A stretch of DNA of 64,000 bases from NCBI GenBank assembly GCA_013399875.1, contig VXAZ01002374.1, positions 186,001 to 250,000 of the forward strand. Direction: 5' to 3'. A program made the translations under genes and the position numbers. Positions 1 through 12,179 of this stretch are shown one piece after another. Each line of letters starts with the position of its first letter. The stretch's first letter is position 1. The notes beneath the pieces are model-generated. The model was given only the letters and a program-made list of their open reading frames with translations. It made no database searches and had not been told where the DNA came from. This stretch comes from Gymnorhina tibicen. Taxonomy: Eukaryota > Chordata > Aves > Passeriformes > Artamidae.

Positions 1-224
1 TAGCCTTTTAAACAAAAGAGTAAAAAATCAGTTTGTTTGAAGAAACAAGATGACAGAAATAGAAATACCAGTACTTTATATGGAATAATGCTTTGCTGAA
101 AATGGTTTTTTATCTGGGTAGAAAGGGGAAGGAGCAAAAAGGAAGACTATGGATAAAGTGTGTGAAATTTTATAATTGTCCTGTGCTCTGGTATGTTACC
201 AGCCACAGGAATGGGTTGGAACAA

Positions 225-400
225 GTTCTTATTCCGCTGCTTATACTGTTTCCTGTGGCCTCAGTAAATCACTTAACCTTTGTCCCTAAGTTTCCTTATT
301 CAACAGTTGGGAATTTTAAAACTTAATTTTCTGCCTCAGAGAAGTGTTGTGAAATTTAACTAGTTAATGTCTGCAAAGGGCTTTGAAGCCTCACCGAATA
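225..400 (+). repeat. Old MIR-class SINE copy (amniote CORE/tRNA-type)
   Basis: The stretch reads in the order of a MIR-type SINE. It has 'aaatcacttaacctttgtcc' (ancestral 'caagtcacttaacctctctg'), then 'taagtttccttattcaac' (ancestral 'cagtttcctcatctgt'), then 'tgcctcagagaagtgttgtg' (ancestral 'tacctcacagggttgttgtg'), then 'aactagttaatgtctgcaaa' and 'gggctttgaa'. All five blocks are in the right order and spacing on the + strand, so the family assignment is good although every block has substitutions. It is a dead non-autonomous retroposon fragment with no coding role. The left edge is vague, because the tRNA-like head cannot be recognised. The exact subfamily (MIR or an amniote MIR1-like form) is inferred from memory of consensus sequences. 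Confidence 0.7.
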
Positions 401-1019
401 ACAGGTTTGGATTTTTTTTTTAAGTGAGGAATATGACAAATCCAGGGTGAAAGTATATAAACAATATAATAAATGAAACATTCTTTTTTTCCCCCCTCAG
501 AAACAAGAACGAACAAGTTGAATGTGAAATCAGTGTTGCTGTAGAGTATAAAGAACCAATGACTGAATAAATCTGCTTTGGAACACACCCTGGTAATTCA
601 CAGTTCTATCAAATAATCTTCAGTCTCCCCATTTTGAATTACTGGCATTTATGATGACTCTACCATGCGTTTTGCCTTCCAATTTTAACTCCCCTTTTAA
701 CAACACAAGTTTGTGTTTGCCCAGACAAGTAAGAACATTTTCAGCATGGGATATGCAATGAATTAATTTTTTGGTGGGTTTGTTTTTTTCCATGAAAAGC
801 TTTGCCATCCCAGTAATATCTTGTATAGTTTTCCTCCAGTGTTCTGTCAGCCTTACATTTATCAGGTGTCATTTCTTTTTATTCAATAATTATGCTATTT
901 TCATAGTGGTGGATGAATGCTTCAGAAAGCTGTCTACAAATACTCATTCGAGCTCTTAAATAAACTCATTTCAATTATGTTCATTCATATTTCATGTACA
1001 CTTTATCTGATCATTCTAG

Positions 1020-1072
1020 TGAATGATTTATTGGTAGGAATGTTCGTCCAAATGAAAGATTTTAAGGTCCAG
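1020..1072 (+). other. Weak candidate internal exon, 53 bp
   Basis: A pyrimidine-rich run ending 'gatcattctag' is followed by 53 bp open in one frame only, and then by a perfect donor match, 'ccag|gtaagt', at 1073-1078. The open frame gives NDLLVGMFVQMKDFKVQ and ends in phase 0. The other two frames are closed by stops within the first few bases. I recognise no protein family in these 17 residues. A perfect CAG|GTAAGT donor is not rare in 64 kb, and the acceptor is only fair, so this may be a cryptic exon or chance. No partner exon of matching phase was found nearby. Confidence 0.12.
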
Positions 1073-2284
1073 GTAAGTCACCGGAAAAAAAAAAAAAGTG
1101 AAATCTGCATTTTTCATAATAAAAATCTGTACTATAAACCATAAGTAAACTCAAGGTCAATATGGTATTTTACATAGACATGAAAAATTAGCCAAAGTCC
1201 AATAAAATTCATTCCACTTTAGTTTATTTGCACTGAACTAATCCTGAGTAAATGGCAAACTAATAGTGATTGAGAATGATTTTTATAACATCAGAATATT
1301 TCTAACAGGTAGTCAGTGAAAGAAGAACAACAGTCCAATAGCTGACAATTCACAGCTGCAATTCATGGAATAAATCGTCTGCAAATTCTCTGGTCTTTTA
1401 TTTTATTTATCTTATTTGGATACTGAATTTGGTACAATAAAATTCATACTGTTTATCTCAGCAACAGAGGAGAACAACCCATTGAAAATGGACTTTATCC
1501 ATAAAGTGTCCTTTGGAGAAAAGTTGATTTACACACCGGATAGAACACGTTTGTGAAAACTAGTGTTTAGTTGAAAACTAGTTATCCATAACATATTCCA
1601 GCTGAATAACTTACGGTTTTCTCCACATTTAGTTTCAGTGTGGTCACACCCAACTGATGTATGGCTTACTAGTTTAGATGAATTATTGTTAAAATGAGGA
1701 AAGAGAAATGATACCTCTACTGATAAGTGCTATTGCAAGATGACATTTAAACTGTTAGCAGTGCTAAGAATCAACAAAACATTTCTATACTTCCTTCTAA
1801 GAAGTGTTTGTATGTGCAGAATAGTTTGAAGAAGTCACAAGTACTCTGAATACAAGCAGTCTAATATTTACAAATCCCAGAGTATTTTTTGACAGACATG
1901 ATTTTGAAATTTCAGAGTAAAATTAATAATCTTCAAGGCAAACAATGAAATTTCTCCCCTTAAACAAAAAACAAAATAAAACAAAAAAGTGAGCCCATTG
2001 AACAGGCAGGCCAAAGACCCCCACTCTCTGTAATGGTTTGTATTTCCTCAAATCATTTCAGACTGCTACAAAGTGGTGCATTCGCAAAGGTCCAAGAAAC
2101 ATTACCCTTTATAATCTGTCTTCTCTGATAGGAGATTAATCTGCCATTATCTTTCCTTCCTCTTCCATTCTCTGTCTCCCTTTTTACTTTAGAAAGTAAA
2201 TTGTGGTTGTCCATATGTGACAGCTCTATCATGTGGGAATTTGGCCAAGTCAAGACCATATCTGCAAAGACTGTACAAGCGGTT

Positions 2285-2345
2285 GAATGGTCCTGTTGCT
2301 GTCAGTGGGATTACTCATTATGAAAGTCGCATCATTGCCTTGCAA
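2285..2345 (+). repeat. Possible old amniote interspersed repeat fragment
   Basis: The text around 'gctgtcagtgggattactca' followed by 'ttatgaaagtcgcatc' resembles a widespread old sauropsid repeat of the type 'gaagtcaatgggactactca' plus 'tgagtaaagttac'. The match is by eye over about 50 bases with many differences. The two short reading frames that cross it (2053-2259 on -, 2217-2405 on +) are not credible genes. Confidence 0.25.
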
Positions 2346-5300
2346 CAAGGAGAGCAAGGGACAATCAAGAAATGTTCAGAGGCGGCCGTTTTGTTCAGGG
2401 AATGAAAGAGACATTTAATTATTTAACTGTGAGGTAGACATCTGGTGCTGCACTAGGATTTGTTTCACAGCCTTAAATCCTCTCCAGCATTTATGGCTTT
2501 AGGTAGTCCTTCCTGTATTACAAGACAGTGGAGGAAAGGTGACAATTACATGTTACTAAAGGACAACTTGATTACTGTAGTCCTTAAGGATGGGTTGATG
2601 CAGTAAATCACATCAGGCAGGTTGAAATTATTTCAACCTTGGAGGGGTAAAAGGAGTAGTGTTCCACAGCTTTTGGGAAAAATTAACCAACTCCTCCCTT
2701 TTCCCCTCTCACCTTCCCCCCCTCCTTCTATAGCGGTACATTGTGAAGGGCTTGGTACGCTACAGACAAGATGGGAGATAATTCCCTGGTATGTGGATCA
2801 CAAGGAGACTTCAGTGTGAGAAAATGAGATGCTGGAGACCAGTTGCCTGAACAGCCAGGGATCCCTCTTAGGCAAGCAGTATATTTCAGCCCTTTACCAG
2901 CTTGCAAGTTTGACCAGGATCTGCTTTTGTTCCTAAATTAGGGCCTTGGTGGTTGTTGCTTTTAGTTTCTAACTGATTCTATTATTTGATATTTTTTAAA
3001 AGTTAGGAGTAGTTTTATTAATACACTGGAAAGTTTATGTGAGAATCATCAGGATTAACTACTACAGCAGCTGAAGGTGAAGAAGGATGGTCACGAGGGA
3101 TAACCTAGTGAGGAAATGCCAAAAGTGGAGAGACACGGGATGCTCAAGGATGTAAATCCAAGCAGGCAGATAAAACCCCTATTCTGAAAGATGTCTTTTC
3201 CCACTGACTTGGGGAATGCTGGAGGTGACTGGTAATTTTGAGGCTGAAGTTAATCTTTCTGTATACCACCTTTTGGTCATCTCATGGAGAACTGGTCCTT
3301 TGGGTTGTATTGACTTATCAAATGCTGTGTTTGTGGAGTCTGACAGTCTTAAATTCTGAGTAATTTAATTATTTAATTTCCTCCCAGAAAGAAAGAAACA
3401 AACACATTTGCTTCTTTCTTAGACCATCATTACTGATTCTACTTAGTTTCTTCAAAATTGCTTGCAGCCGGATCCATTAAGAAAAAATAGAACACCCTCT
3501 CCTTTTTAAATCATACACAAGATGATTACTCTGACTACAGTGGGCTGCAACTACATTAATTTCATCCAGTGCTATCTTCATTTCCTTCCTTTCCCATTTA
3601 GTTATGTAATGTGAAAATTAGTCTATTTTGGTATTATTATGATGATTTTGAGCTTCTCATTCTTCTCTCACATACTGTTGGCTGCCCAAGATGACCTCAG
3701 AAACAATCTGGTTAAAAAGAAAATGAAAAAAAAAAGACTTAGCAAAAGGAACTGTTCTTGTCATGGCAACCTTTTGCAGAAGAGTACCATAGCTCCTGCT
3801 TCCTGAATACTTTCTGGGGCCATTCTGGGAATGTAGGACTCCCACTTACTCTGATTAACTTCTGATTAATGTAAAGAATGAAAGTACTTAAAAAACAAGA
3901 TGAGTTCTATTTCCAGTGAATTGCTTTGTGTATGAGAAGCCGGCATAGTACAAACAGGGACAGAAAAAAATTTCTTTGGTATTTAGTTCTAAAAAGAGAA
4001 AGGCAAATTGCTATTCAGGCTGTAGGCTGGGTTGTATGCCCATCTATTTATTCTTAATAGTTTTGAAGTGGTAAAAACTAAGCTGGTGGCAGAGGCAACT
4101 CAGGGCTGCTCAGTAGAGTAGGCAGAAAATTAGTTTTATTGATCCAGAAGCGAGGGGTAAGAACAGTCACTGCGTCTGTAAGAAAGGAAAACCTGGACCT
4201 GGTTGAGAGAAGCATGATGGGATCATAAATTTGGTCGCTGCTTCTCAGGTGGCAGTTGCAGCCATCCTGGCATCCACAGAGGCACAGGTGGAAATGGGCA
4301 CTGGGACCTGTGTAATTTCTGTGTGTATGGCACCCTGCTACCCTGTGAAACTGCTTTTTTTACCTGTGTCTGGAACATGTCTTCCTTCTTGACTGAACAG
4401 ATCTTTGTAGCCCAATTAAGAGCTGTATTTGTGGTATGTACTGCAACAGGCCAATATTTGGGTTGGTACAATATTGCCTATGATATAGGAGGGCTAAGTT
4501 CAAACCATGGTTCTGCCAAACAAAGACTACACTAGAGTAGAAAAACAGCCCCAAAACCAATCCTACACTTACTTGACATTCTGTGAAGCCTGAAATCTCA
4601 AATCTCAATAAACAAACATTATTCTACACCAAAATTATTACCTTGAATATCTTTCCTACTTTAGAGACTAAAAAAGTTGCTTTTGTTCATCTACAGTATC
4701 ACAACCAAATTTCCATCAATGTGTGGGATCACATTAACCTAAAGGACACACAGCGACAGCACCTGTGATGCAGCCAGGCTATGGAAGAGTAAACAGTGAA
4801 ACTCCAAAAGAAAATAAGTTCTTTCTTTCAGTGTCGTCTATGTTGACTCTCCCATTACTATTTTGAAAGATAATATAAGTTGGCAACTTACGATAAAGAT
4901 AATAATAATATTATGAAGATAATATTATGGCAACAAGCAGGAGTCTCAGTGAAACTGAATTTTGGCACTCTGCAGATTGGGTTTTTAATAAATATGTTCT
5001 ATTCAGGTTTTTCCCAAAATTTTTAAGTACACAGACAGCAGAGTTAGGACTTGAGCTAGGCTATGGAATCTGGACACTGCCTGAAAAACTGGAGATAAAA
5101 GACATCTTGGACAGCTGTAATTTGATGAAGGGATCATTTTGTCCATATCCTTCCATTTGGGCAGAGGTCTACCTGAACCATTCTTGGCATGTTTGTATAA
5201 TCTTTTTTAAAGTAGTATTTCCATTTTTCTCACCTGTGTATCTGGATGATACTAACAACTGAACTATTTGAATAAAGAAGTGAAATCACCTGATGAGAAA

Positions 5301-7994
5301 CAAATAATGTACACATTTCGTGGACTGATGTTCAGGCAGTGTAAAATGTATTTGGGGTTCTCCTAGTCTTTGCTATTCCCTCACTTTGGGCTTCACATAC
5401 TCTTTGCACTACTGCTTATAAAAGACGCTGGCAGGCAATATCAACCATTTTACATACATTTATTTTATTTTATTTTTTTAATGAACTAAATAACACTACT
5501 AAACTGTAACATACATAGGGAGTAAGGAACTGAGGATATGAAGGATGTAAAGTATCAAGTAAGTTGTTCCCTCTTGTCAGAGTCAGTAGTCTGGACATTA
5601 TATTGGCAAATAACACTTATGATGAATTGCACAGCTCAATCTGCAGCTCATACATGTATATTGGAAAACTGAAGAGAATTAATGTGAGCAATTTTTTAAT
5701 ATTAAATTGAAAATGAGATATCTTTTTTGCCAACAGAATATTACGTCAAATTGTTTTCTTTATTGCATTTTTCTTCTGAATATGATTACTATTTTCCATT
5801 TTCTTTAAGAATGCACGATCCTATTGTTTCTCCATACTAACTATTTGGGCTTTCCTTTGATCTATAGCAATTTCATTTAATTTAACAGAACAGGAGTGGA
5901 GTTCTCAAACATTTTATCATTTCCTTTGTGATGAAATCTGATGCAAAGTCCATGACTTCTGTAGAAAAATGCACTGTTATTGACATAAATGTGCATTGTG
6001 TCAGGCCTTCACTTTTCAGACATTTTTTATATGTCCTGACAATAGTTCTTGAACTGTGTAGACAGTACTGATGGATTATCCATTCTTCAGCATTTCAAAA
6101 TGGAAACAAAAAAGTTGGTCAGAGCAAAAATCTTGGTCCCATTGTAATCAAAGGATGTTCATTACAAATATTTCCAAATGCTTTTCTTTTGAACTACAAT
6201 TCAAATATATAGACCTACGAGACTTCTTTATAGCATAAAAATTAATTCCCTTCTGGCTGGAACTACCAGTGGTTGTCTAAGGATCAGTGAACCTGATTTG
6301 ATTACATTGAATATAGGGTAGCCTCAATCCAAGGCACAGTTGCATTATATATCTGGTGAAATGAGATTGTTAGGTAGGATCATTCCATGTGCTGGTGCCT
6401 CAGGAAGTCAGCTAGGAGGAGTGCACATGAGTTCCCTCAGTTGTTACAAAAGAAAGGCTGGCAAAGGCCAAAGATAAGTAGGAATTACAAACAGCTGTCA
6501 AACACATGCTGGTCAGACCTAAAAGGGGCACAAGAGATCCTGAGGTGGGATGCTAGTGCCAACTGTATGTCTGCTTAGCTGGTTTTAAAGGGTTTGATTA
6601 GGAGAAAAAAAGCTTTGACTTGAAGATGGCATGGCCACTGTATTTACCTGACACGTTACATGCTTAATTGACATGCTACTGTGAAAAAATATTATGAAAG
6701 TGGTTTGTACTCCAGAAAGGGATAAAGTAGCAGGTTTGCTCTTGCTTTATCTCTTTAGTATACTAACACAGATGACCATGAAGAGATCCTAGAAAGTGAA
6801 ATCAAATGAGGCTTTAGATTTATTAATAATTTAAGGGAAAGTACTGATTGCCCCATTCACAGAGGAATTACAAGCTTGGGGCAGGGAACTGTATATCTGG
6901 CAGGGCATGTACTACACAAAAGGTTCTAGCAGGAATTAAAGCTTCAATAAGTGGAAGAGGTCATTTATGTTTGTAGTCTTATTCAAGATAATTTCTGTGA
7001 ATGAGATTTTTGGAAAAAGACCTGACTAAGTCAGACCTGGAAAATTCATTATGAATCAAGACTCATTACGAACTGAAGGCTCAGCATGAAAGCAAATAAT
7101 GACAAAAACGATTCACTTTGCTGAAAGAAATTGTGTGGAGAATAGCCATTTACAAAGGTAAGAGCAGGATCTGGGAAAGAACCTATAGACCTTCAAAGTT
7201 CCCTCTTCACAGCAACAAGCAAGAACCACAATGGCTCTCAGTTCTGCTGATTCTTCTGTGTCCCTTGCCTAGTTTATACACATAAACCACATAAACTCTT
7301 TTTCCTTTCATACATCCTCAGTGACTGTCTTCTGTGTGACTGTCATTTTAACTGCCTGCTCCATACTTTAGGGTCTCTTGTCATACCAATTTTTCCAATA
7401 TTCATTCAATCGGGTAACAAGATTAGTAAGAAGCAACACAAAGAGATTTTATTTATCAAGCCACTAACTCTCACATTGACATTGATTGATGATAATGATG
7501 TATATATGCACGCAACATGGTGATTTAAAGAAAAAAAGTTGGTAAAATCCTAAACAAAATTCATAAAGAAACATATGAATGAAAAGTTGGAATTCTCTAA
7601 AAAAACCTCCATGGCCATAAATCATTTTTTGATGCAAGAGAAGGAGAAAAAAGTGTATTAATCTACATTTGTCATAATAGACAAACATAGGATAAAGGAC
7701 AAATAGATTTTGGAAGATCTAAAATGTTTGGAAGGTTTCTTCCATGAAGATGGCAACAAAACAGGGTAGAGGGGAAGTGGCAGTATTATTTAGGATGCAA
7801 ATAAGGACAGAAAAGTTCAATAAATATTTCTGTCCCTGCATTTGGAAATGAGGGGGATGGTATCCTTCTATCTGATGATGAGGTATATTACCAGCCTTCT
7901 TCATTTCTAATGGAGTAACAGAAACAACTCATAGAAAATAAGCGTCTTTTACACTTGAGGAAGAAAGTATAATTTCACTGCTCAGTTTTGAGGA

Positions 7995-8560
7995 TTGATT
8001 GATGGGATATTCTGTAAATGTAATGGACTTTTCAAAGACCTTTGAATCAGTGGTGCATACTATTCTGATTATAGAGTCAATGCTACGCAACACCAATAAA
8101 GAGCATGTTAAATAGATTAAAAATTGGCCACCTGACAGCTTTCAAAATCACAGTCATCAGTGGTCAATGAGTAATGCTGACTTGCTGTTGAACAGTTGTA
8201 TCCTAACATTGGGAAGTTACCATAAGGATCGATACTGGGCCCCTAGTATTCAGCATTTTCAGTACTGGGAATCAGTAACTGGGAAATAATGAATTGCAGC
8301 TGTGGAAGATTCTAGGTGACCAAGACGTTGTGGAGACAGGCACACAAACTGACCTGGATCAGTTGTAGCTAAGCTTGTTCAGATGAATGGTTTTGAATAC
8401 AGCTAATTAGTCTTATCTCAGAAGAAAAATAAGAGTTTGTGACAAGGCAGTAGTCCCGTTCAGATAGAAGTTAGGATGCACATCTTTAACAGTACTGGTT
8501 GGGAGGGATAAATTGACACAACAAAGCACCAAATCAAGACCTTATGTCTTTATTTGAAGA
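7995..8560 (+). mobile_element. Decayed CR1 LINE fragment (reverse transcriptase part, + strand)
   Basis: Translated with frame changes, this stretch keeps the order of the CR1 ORF2 reverse-transcriptase core. Near 8011-8065 the frame reads NVMDFSKTFESVVHTIL, matching the family pattern 'LDFSKAFDTVSH'. Near 8110-8130 comes IKNW (family 'WLxNWL'). At 8227-8244 the bases give GSILGP, the conserved 'QGSVLGP' block ahead of the catalytic region. Spacing between the blocks fits CR1. The catalytic 'ADD' box is not readable, and the frame is broken by stops and indels. Downstream, 8460-8520 faintly follows the 3' part of CR1. The terminal 8-bp repeats typical of CR1 are not visible. Known of the family: CR1 is the main LINE of birds and reptiles. 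This copy is dead and old. Confidence 0.72.
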
Positions 8561-11500
8561 GGTATTTTAATTAAAAAAATAATTGATCTTCATACTGAGG
8601 AATGCATGTGGATTGCAAGGCCTAAGATGCCTGAGAAATGAGACTCAGATTTCTAGTGGCCTGTCTGACTTTGCAGTCAATAAGTTTGTAACTTAATGTC
8701 CCCAGAATTTCAGCTCTTGTAAATTTCCTATGAATTTGTACTCTATTTTAGTTTTATTCTTTTTTTTGCAAAGCAGTTAGCTCATGCCTTTAAAAAAACT
8801 CAGTCATGATTAATAAGATCTTCTTAAAAATATAAGCTGAAAAGGGAAATGACTGCATCATTAGCCGCTGGTTACTCCTTACTTTTAAAAGACATACCAC
8901 CTCTTCTACATCCCCTGTGCCACACAAATGCTAAGTACTGCCTTCAAACTCAAGTCAGGGAAGTTTCTGGCAGAAATGCTGAACCTATAAAAGTCAGAAG
9001 TCAGGGTTTGGTGAAATTCTCTCCTCNTTCATGTTGCCATTTTTATCTCTGCTCTTACTTTTTTATCACTTCTAGTCCCCCTTTTTTTTTTTTATATATC
9101 TCAGGTGTCAAGTTCTCCGTGCAAGACGTTTTTCCTTGGCATAACTAAATCCCATTGTAGTAAGTAAGAGTTTCCTAATACTCATAAGATTACCGAGCCT
9201 CCTGGTAGTTCTGAAGCATGGAAAATTTCAGATGTGTTTGTAGCATGTAGCTGATCCGGTCATGTTATCTCGTGTGCCATTATTATTGTAGCCCATAGAC
9301 TATGATTGCCTGTCTCTACATTCAGATAGTGATGAAGCAGTGAATAAAAGCTTTCTAACTGAGGGAGGAGACATGGTACAATTTGAAATTGTTAACCATA
9401 CAATATAACAAAGAGTAAGAGTTTTAAACTTGAAAACAAAATATAAGGTTACAGTTTGAAAGGATTGTAACAAAGTATGGAATTGTGTATAGTAGAATTA
9501 TTATTTTTTTTAAGAGATTTGCCTAATTTAACCCCATAATTCCATATTTGAACATATCATTATGGCATATCCTTTATAAAAAAGCAGTCAGAGATGAACG
9601 TGGGTAAACTGTGGAGCAGTTGACATGAAGAAAGCTGCTCTTTGTAAAGCTGCTACATGTAAAAGTAAAGAATTGGGTCTGATTTTGGGATGAAATTATG
9701 TCTGTCAGAAAGTGGAGTATTGGCAGTTCTGCCACTATTTGCACTATTACTGGATACAGGTCAATTTTAGGGAAGGGATTTTACTGAAAGAAATAATTAC
9801 CTCCGTTCTAATTAGAGACTTTTTTTTTTTTCAAGCGTAGTTCCAGCATTACTATCTCATAGTGATGAAAGGAAAAGCCCTTATTCCTAGATTTTAGCTT
9901 TCTTTATTATGGAATCAGCATCTTCCTGTATATCTTGGGCTGATGTTAAAATGTCACTAAGCAAAGGAATTCTATATGCAACCTCTTGATATTCCAGTAA
10001 ATAGCATAGCCCAGACTTGGCCTCCTTTCTGTGTAAATAGTCCTTTGACATGTACAACATTTAATGGAAGGTGAAAGAGTCCAGTGTTTCTACAGGGTGT
10101 ATTTTTCATGTGCAGGAGAAGACCACAGCTGAGATGAACCATGGTATCCTTATTTACAAGATTTACCTTGTTTCTGCTTCCTTTAGGGCTCTTCTAGTCG
10201 TGTTTTGAGCCAGCAGTAGGTGAGGAGGCATGTACTGCGGGAAATCTGTGCTGCTAGACCTCAAACTGCCACAGGGAGTTACTGTGAGAACCTGGGGGAA
10301 CCAGAATAAACCCTGTAATGGACCTAATTCTCCCTGTCCCACACTTCCTCTGGTTTCTATAGATTATGGTTTAATGCTGTTGAGGTGTGCCTATGGATAT
10401 ATAATATGCTTTGCATAAGCGGGTGTGGTGTCATTTCCTCTGCCCAGCTTTGCTAATGTGAAGTGACGATATACAAAATCCTTATTCCAGTCCTCTAAGA
10501 ATCTCACTAGAAAAGAAACTGGAAATATATCTCCTTTGAACAGAGGGTCAAAGAGACTCATGCAAGCCCAGAAATGGAGATACTACAGTAGGATTTTTTT
10601 AAGTTTCCAGAAAGGACCACTCACCTGAATAGTGCATTCATAGGTAAACACATGAAAATTTAATATAGCTGTTTTTAGGATTGGTAGAAGAGTGATCTTA
10701 CCCACTTTGGAAGAACAAGTGGGTGAGTTTTTCCATTCCATTTTTTCACTATACCACTGAGTAACACAGTGTCCAACTACTTGAGCTACATAACCAGCTA
10801 GAAATTTTATTCTAATCCAACATACTTTGGAGAAAAATCCAGTCCACTACAAAATGAAAACAGTATAGATTATTTACTTGGGAAAATTATTGTGCTCATA
10901 CCTTAAAGATAAATTTAATGCAGAAATTTAACTTTGTTAGAAGATTTTTGCTTAAAAGTAAAGAAGAATTTTACTTGAAAGTAGCGATTCAATATGGTTA
11001 GGAATAGGGGAGAGGGTAATTGAGAAGATGAAGGTGAGAAAGGAGTTACAAAAGTCTTTCTCTTTAGGTAGCTCTAAGAAAGTCCTTATATTCAACAAGA
11101 AGCTGCCAACAATGTTAGTACTCAGCAACTTTCCCTCTTCCAAGAACTGCAGTAGATCCACTGATAATAGAATTTATGCTGGAGCACGCAACACTGACTT
11201 AAGATTAGTGCTTACGAATATATTAACGTTCCTTTCAAACTGTAAGGAACATGAGGACTTTAAAAATAATGAAATGTATTTAAAAGGCTACTGCTGGTTT
11301 TACATGTTAGGTTATTTTGTTGTTTGGGGGTTTTCCTCTGCTGGATTTATGCTGCAGCACAGTTAATCAGCAGGCTGCACACAAAATGGCTGTTCCATGG
11401 AAAAAACACACAAGTCAGGTGCCACTGAGCTCTCCTTGCAGTTGTGGTCTTCCATTGCATGGCCAGAGTTTGGAAACTAAACTGAGGACTAAACCAATAA

Positions 11501-11673
11501 ACTGAAAAAAGGACTGCAGAACAAAGGAAATAATGAGCTAGCCCTTTTTTTAAAAAAAGTTTTATTTTAAAAAGTAAGATTGAACTTGCTCTTTTTCCTT
11601 TGTTGTACGTGGTAATTGAATCATAAAGGTCTGCCTTGCAGGGTATTCCAACACCAATGATTAGAGGTTCAAA
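8561..11673. other. Unique AT-rich DNA, no gene recognised
   Basis: No gene, RNA or clear repeat was recognised. There are A/T runs and scattered short frames only. The longest frame, 11028-11366 (+), is 112 codons. It has no recognisable motif and no splice-site support, and it runs into low-complexity sequence at its end. The segment 10535-10590 faintly resembles a MIR 3' half in reverse orientation but is too diverged to call. Confidence 0.55.
9027..9027. other. Single undetermined base (N)
   Basis: One N lies in 'ctctcctcnttcatgttg'. The sequence on both sides is ordinary and not duplicated, so it looks like a simple unresolved base rather than a join. Confidence 0.95.
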
Positions 11674-11860
11674 GTAAACAACAACAACAACAAAAATCTT
11701 GGAGCAACTTTGAAAACTCATACTGTATATTTGATTACTTCTAAGTTCACTGTTAAGACTTATTGGTCTTCCTCCAGTTTGTAGGAATGATTTTGGGGAA
11801 GGTAGAATAAGTATTTTTCTGTACATGTCTCACCAAGACAGGAAGACAGAACATGGTGTG
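11674..11860 (+). repeat. Left copy of a near-identical 187-bp duplication
   Basis: Starts at 'gtaaac' plus a CAA run and ends 'catggtgtg' immediately before the N at 11861. From 'aatcttggagcaactttg' to the end I see no difference from the copy at 11992-12179. The only change is in the low-complexity head, with one more CAA unit here and a shorter A run. The repeat lies in the same orientation with a start-to-start distance of 318 bp. The reverse strand of both copies encodes the same short open frame (MYRKILILPSPKSFLQ...), which is a by-product of the duplication and not a gene family. Confidence 0.95.
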
Positions 11861-11861
11861 N
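11861..11861. other. Single N at the edge of the duplication
   Basis: The N sits exactly between the last base of the left copy ('catggtgtg') and the 130-bp spacer ('ttagctttcaacctg...'). A single N at a duplication edge is a common mark of a contig join or an unresolved consensus, so the duplication should be read with this in mind. Confidence 0.95.
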
Positions 11862-11991
11862 TTAGCTTTCAACCTGAAACTGTTTTTGAGGTGGAGGCAT
11901 AATACAAATACTTCTCATCTTCCTAGGGGAACAGGTTTATTTTCTTCTTTATATCTTTTTTAGACAGCTAAGTTTGTAACATTATCAAACT

Positions 11992-12179
11992 GTAAACAAC
12001 AACAACAAAAAAAAATCTTGGAGCAACTTTGAAAACTCATACTGTATATTTGATTACTTCTAAGTTCACTGTTAAGACTTATTGGTCTTCCTCCAGTTTG
12101 TAGGAATGATTTTGGGGAAGGTAGAATAAGTATTTTTCTGTACATGTCTCACCAAGACAGGAAGACAGAACATGGTGTG
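11992..12179 (+). repeat. Right copy of the near-identical duplication
   Basis: Matches 11674-11860 apart from the CAA/A-run length at its start. It then continues into unique DNA ('tcacctacacactcatg') where the left copy stops at the N. The 130-bp spacer between the copies is not duplicated. It could be a real recent tandem duplication or an assembly artefact in which overlapping contig ends were placed side by side. Confidence 0.95.

Larger units (their letters stand above)
401..7994. other. Unique AT-rich DNA, no gene recognised
   Basis: No reading frame here resembles a known protein, and none combines a good length with flanking splice sites except the small island at 1020-1072. The longest open frame is 111 codons (4927-5262, +). 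It has a mixed composition, no recognisable domain and no convincing splice sites, so I treat it as chance. Short simple stretches occur, such as a TAA-rich run near 4903-4928. The segment 6380-6580 has a repeat-like look, with one motif reminiscent of the linker before the CR1 reverse transcriptase, but it is too weak to call. Confidence 0.6.

Noticed and set aside
4927..5262. 111-codon open frame on the + strand
   Set aside because: No recognisable domain, no acceptor and donor pair, and length within what 64 kb of six-frame random sequence gives.
6380..6580. Possible upstream part of the CR1 element
   Set aside because: Only one short translated stretch (RLAKAKDK) recalls CR1, and 1.4 kb separates it from the clear part. 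Not enough to extend the call.
11347..11826. 159-codon open frame on the - strand
   Set aside because: Its first part is shared with 11960-12145 only because of the 187-bp duplication, and the CAA run supplies a Val-rich stretch. No domain.
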